A stretch of DNA of 23,516 nt from Polyrhizophydium stewartii (lineage: Eukaryota; Chytridiomycota; Chytridiomycetes; Rhizophydiales). The notes under the pieces are model-generated. The model made no database searches, was not told the DNA's origin, and saw nothing but the letters and a program-made list of their open reading frames with translations. The stretch lies in assembly GCA_027604665.1 (NCBI GenBank), contig JADGIZ010000137.1, positions 1 to 23,516 on the forward strand, written 5' to 3'. Both the position numbers and the translations under genes were made by a program. Positions 21,037 to 23,516 of the stretch are shown piece by piece (positions within the stretch are counted from its first letter, which is position 1; each line of letters starts with the position of its first letter).

Positions 21037-22025
21037 TTAGAAGGAGAGCTGGACGATCTCGCGCCGGACCGTCTGTGCGTTGACATGGACTGTCTCGATG
21101 CGGCATGACCCATCACGGCCCGCAAGACGCACAAAGTCGTTGAGCGAGCCGGTGCAGCCAAAGTAGATTGCTTTTGCAGCAACGAGTGCGATGCCGCCGG
21201 GCTTGGCAAGCGCCTTGATGAGCGCAAACAGGTCAGGCAGCGTCTCGGCGTCGTAGATACTCTCCGAAGTGAGCACAATATCATACTGATGCAGCGCGTT
21301 TTCTCGTGCAAGCAAGTCCTGCACACGTAGATCAGCATCCCACACATCAAACACAGCCGCCGCAGAAAAAAAGCGCCGATGCTCACGGGGATGCCGCTCC
21401 AGTCGCCTGCAATGAACCGAGACGCAGCAAGCGAGTCACTGACAACAACCTCTGTCTCGAATAGTCCCTCGGGCGAGAGGATCTCTGGGCTCGGCCTGTT
21501 CGCAGTGTTGAGCAGCACATTCGGGATCGTGACCATGTGCACAACGGGCTCGTTGTAGTCCTGGAAGTCGACACTCGCCCCAAGTGTCAGGGCATAGATG
21601 CCCGGCAGCGCCGAGCCGCACCCGAGCTCCATGACGCGCAGGCCGTCCATGCGCCTCGCACCAAACGCCTGCGCGAGGTACGCCACGAGGTCGACAGAGC
21701 ACTCCCATGTTTTGAGGCCGCCTTCGTACACCCCGCGGATCAGGTCGCTCTGCTGCTCGATGCTCTGCGCGAGCTCGTTGCTCGGTGCCGCATCGACGGC
21801 CTCGGTCGCGGCGAGCTCGAACTTGACGTCGGAAACGCTGCGCTTGAACAGCACGGCGCCAGGCGCGCATGCAATTGTCTCGCCCTGGACCGGCAGAGGC
21901 CCCGCGCCTGCCGCGGCGTGCACGAAGTGCGCCGGCAGCGCGTGCCGTCGCTCGCCCGCCTCGGCGCGGGCGTCGCCCGCCTCGCCTGTGGGGCCGTCGT
22001 CGCCAAAATCGAACCGGAAAGACAT
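21037..22025 (-). CDS. HPM1: Histidine protein methyltransferase (METTL18/HPM1 family)
   Basis: Two exons on the minus strand, 22025-21387 and 21318-21037 (stop TAA), encode 306 residues. Family members methylate one histidine of ribosomal protein uL3 (Rpl3) using S-adenosylmethionine and affect 60S assembly and translation. Visible motifs: SDLIRGVYEGGLKTWEC (93-109), the SAM-binding MELGCGSALPG (132-142), DFQDYN (153-158), AGDWSGIP at the exon junction (206-213), YDIVLTSESIYD (225-236) and AAKAIYFGCTGS (261-272). The 68-bp intron has donor GTGAGC, a T-run, CTGAT and a CAG end, and splicing restores the GDWSGIP-to-YDIVLTSE order of METTL18. The ATG at 22025 is the first in the open frame. It is somewhat shorter at the N-terminus than the yeast and human proteins (about 370). 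It is convergent with MDN1 and divergent from the next gene. Confidence 0.92.
21319..21386 (-). other. HPM1 intron
   Basis: This 68-bp intron has a GTGAGC donor at 21386, a seven-T tract, a CTGAT branch-like site (plus-strand ATCAG at 21331-21335) and a GTGTGCAG acceptor ending at 21319. Without it the frame breaks between the two halves of the methyltransferase domain. Confidence 0.88.
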
Positions 22026-22037
22026 TTCGGCGGGAAA
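22025..22037 (-). promoter_or_regulatory. E2F-like near-dyad at the HPM1 start
   Basis: On the minus strand this reads TTTCCCGCCGAAA. It contains the TTTSSCGC core and has one mismatch to TTSSCGCSAAA. It touches the first base of the HPM1 ATG and lies 28 bp before the ATG of the neighbouring plus-strand gene. Function is unknown. Confidence 0.35.
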
Positions 22038-22064
22038 CGTCCGCCTGCCCTCACTCGCGCCGAC
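22026..22064. promoter_or_regulatory. 39-bp head-to-head gap between HPM1 and the UbiC-like gene
   Basis: Two divergent ATGs lie 39 bp apart. The gap is GC-rich with no TATA element. The two 5' UTRs are either extremely short or overlap, each running into the coding part of the other gene. Confidence 0.6.
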
Positions 22065-22840
22065 ATGACCACCGCCGGACACCGCGGCCCTCTGCCGCCC
22101 CACCTGGGCGACATCATGTCTTCGCGCGAGACGACGGCCGTCCTCGACGGCGACTTCTCGCCGCTCGAGCGCATTGTGCTCACGGCCAACGGCAACGTGC
22201 AGCGCATCCTGAGGTGAGGAGACCAAGTCCTCTCGGCGGCCGCAGGCATGCTGATGCGCCGCATGCGCACGCCCGGCGCAGCTCCTACTTCAACGCCAAG
22301 GTCACCGTCGACATTGTGCGCAACGTCCTCGTCGAGTCGTCGGACCACCCCGTCCTGCTCAAGTTTGACCGCGAGGTCAACCTTGTCTGCATGGGCAAGG
22401 TCGGCCTCCCGCGACTCCCGCTCGGCCGCATGCCGTGAGCTGACGACCTGCCCGCGCCCTAGACCTGCTGCAACGCCAAGAGCACGATCCAGATAACCAA
22501 GCCCGAGTACGTCAAGCTCATCGTCGTCGACAAGGTCGGCATCGGCCAGCTGTTCCGGTGAGCGATGCGCACCTGCCGCCGCATGCGCTCAAGCCGTCGA
22601 CCTGGCTGACCTGCGGCTTCCAGATTCCTCAACATCCTGCCCGAGTTCCAGCTGCTCAAGGTCGCGCGCAAGACGCACACGCTCTTCCGCGAATACTCGC
22701 TCGAGACAGACGGCATCCGCTGCATCATTGCCGAGGAGTTCCCAAACAATCTCTTTCACGAGCAGTTCTCGGCCGCGCCAGCCGATCAAGCCGCGCCCAG
22801 CCTCGACGCAGTCAATTCGATCTCGCCCCACGCAATATAG
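22065..22840 (+). CDS. Conserved protein with chorismate-lyase (UbiC)-like fold, function unknown
   Basis: Four exons (22065-22213, 22282-22399, 22463-22557, 22624-22840, stop TAG) encode 192 residues, near the size of E. coli UbiC (165). By eye, four blocks follow UbiC in order: LERIVLTANGNVQRILSSYF (34-53), FDREVNLVCMGK (78-89), KVGIGQLF (113-120) and RCIIAEEF (153-160). R80 and E158 fall where UbiC has its active-site Arg76 and Glu155 (mature numbering). UbiC removes pyruvate from chorismate to make 4-hydroxybenzoate for ubiquinone. Related UTRA domains only bind ligands, so the activity here is unproven. No clear mitochondrial presequence is visible. Introns 1 and 3 have GTGAG donors and CTGAT or CTGAC branch sites. 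Intron 2 uses a weak GTCGGC donor; its exact 5' end is uncertain by a few codons. It is divergent from HPM1. Confidence 0.78.
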
Positions 22841-23056
22841 ATCTGCATTCACCTTTTGATTGCCGAGACATGCACTGAATCGCCGCAACAACGGCTGCCA
22901 GATCGCTCTGTGCGAAAATCGTCTTTGGCAGCGTAGCACACAACAAACCTGGCCATGGCTGTATGATTGCATCTTTACGATCTGTCTGCAAAACATCGGC
23001 AAGGAGTGCCAAAACGGGCTTCGCCTGCATTTCCAAAACCGCTTTCCACGGAGCCC
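22841..23056 (+). other. Tandem intergenic region
   Basis: These 216 bp lie between the stop of the UbiC-like gene and the likely ATG of the receptor gene. They are less GC-rich than the flanks. I see no AATAAA, TATA box or small gene that I can defend. Confidence 0.5.
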
Positions 23057-23516
23057 ATGCCTTCCCCGTCAGGCCTGCGTGTCGGGACGGGAGCGCGGCA
23101 AGCTGCAGCGTCGGGACGCAGAGCTTGTTTCAACGCGGTCCCAGCTTGGCTCGTGACACTGAGCGTTGTTGCGATGCTATGGACGACACTTCCTCTGGTG
23201 TCAGCTCGTTCGACAAACAAAGCCGACAGCGTCATCCGCATCGCGGTCGTCGGCGACGGATATCCGTTTTACACAGACCAGTCGCTTCTGGGTGCGGGCC
23301 GCCCGGCAGGAGCTGGGTAGAGCAGAACGTGGTATTAACACGCCGCCCTCGCGGCTGTCCACCGCCAAAGGCGTCCGCATGGCCGCGCAAGAGATCAACA
23401 ACAGATCGGACCTGCTGCCCGACGCGAGTCTCGTCGTGGCCCGCGTTAGCATTTCAATGGCCGCCCTCGGCCTTGCCCGCACCTACGACACTGCGGTCAC
23501 GCTCTGCGACTCCGGC
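23057..23516 (+). CDS. ANF-receptor-like secreted or membrane ligand-binding protein, 5' part only
   Basis: The gene runs off the window end. From the ATG at 23057 the protein has a basic N-terminus, a hydrophobic signal segment (about residues 30-50, AWLVTLSVVAMLWTTLPLVSA) and then VIRIAVVGDGYPFYTDQSLL. After a break in frame it continues GVRMAAQEINNRSDLLP and ends TYDTAVTLCDSG. The I-R-x-A-V-x-G start and the A-x-E-I-N-N-R-S-D-L-L-P block resemble the periplasmic-binding-protein fold of ANF receptors, found in class C GPCRs and receptor cyclases. Downstream domains are not visible, so the signalling type is unknown. Two splices fit the frame: 23292-23370 (79 bp, GTGCGG donor, TTAAC branch-like site, AAAG end) or 23292-23325 (34 bp, keeping INTPPSRLSTAK). 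An upstream start is possible because no in-frame stop lies just before 23057. Confidence 0.65.

Noticed and set aside
21319..21386. Frameshift at a seven-T run in HPM1, which would make it a pseudogene
   Set aside because: A one-base T insertion would also restore the frame, but the segment is a proper intron (GTGAGC donor, CTGAT, CAG), and removing it joins GDWSGIP directly to the LLARENALHQYD region as in METTL18.
1..23516. Bacterial operon, insertion sequence, CRISPR array, tRNA or rRNA
   Set aside because: Spliced genes, eukaryote-specific families and a poly(A) signal show nuclear eukaryotic DNA. I saw no terminal inverted repeats, transposase motifs, regularly spaced repeats or tRNA-like folds.

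Overview
The window is a gene-dense, GC-rich stretch of a eukaryotic nuclear genome, most likely a fungus. Genes are separated by very short gaps. Introns are 56-86 bp, with GTG-type donors, a CTGAC/CTGAT-like branch site and an AG acceptor. A PNS1-type choline-transporter-like protein and a secreted ANF-receptor-like ligand-binding protein, a type I recall as common in zoosporic lineages, point to an early-diverging, chytrid-like fungus. The lineage is inference; no rRNA or other marker gene is present.

Layout, left to right: (1) the 3' part of a PNS1/CTL (SLC44-like) membrane transporter on +, cut by the window start and ending at 2169; (2) a single-exon polyprenal reductase (SRD5A3/DFG10 type) on -, 2461-3396, convergent with gene 1; (3) the giant midasin gene MDN1/REA1 on +, 3609-20870, with seven exons encoding 5599 residues and sharing a 212-bp divergent promoter with gene 2; (4) a two-exon METTL18/HPM1 histidine protein methyltransferase on -, 21037-22025, convergent with MDN1; (5) a four-exon gene on +, 22065-22840, whose ATG lies only 39 bp from that of gene 4 and whose 192-residue product looks like the bacterial chorismate lyase UbiC; (6) the 5' end of a signal-peptide-bearing ANF-receptor-like gene on +, from 23057 past the window end.

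Most of the sequence (about 17.3 of 23.5 kb) is midasin, the dynein-like AAA+ machine that strips assembly factors from pre-60S particles. Its convergent neighbour HPM1/METTL18 methylates a histidine of ribosomal protein uL3 in known species, so two 60S-related genes sit side by side. SRD5A3 acts in dolichol synthesis and PNS1 in membrane transport; I see no shared pathway linking all six genes.

I found no mobile element, CRISPR array, tRNA, rRNA or clearly novel system. The most interesting points are the UbiC-like eukaryotic protein, the 39-bp head-to-head promoter, E2F-like motifs in both divergent promoters, and the uncertain first intron of the receptor gene.
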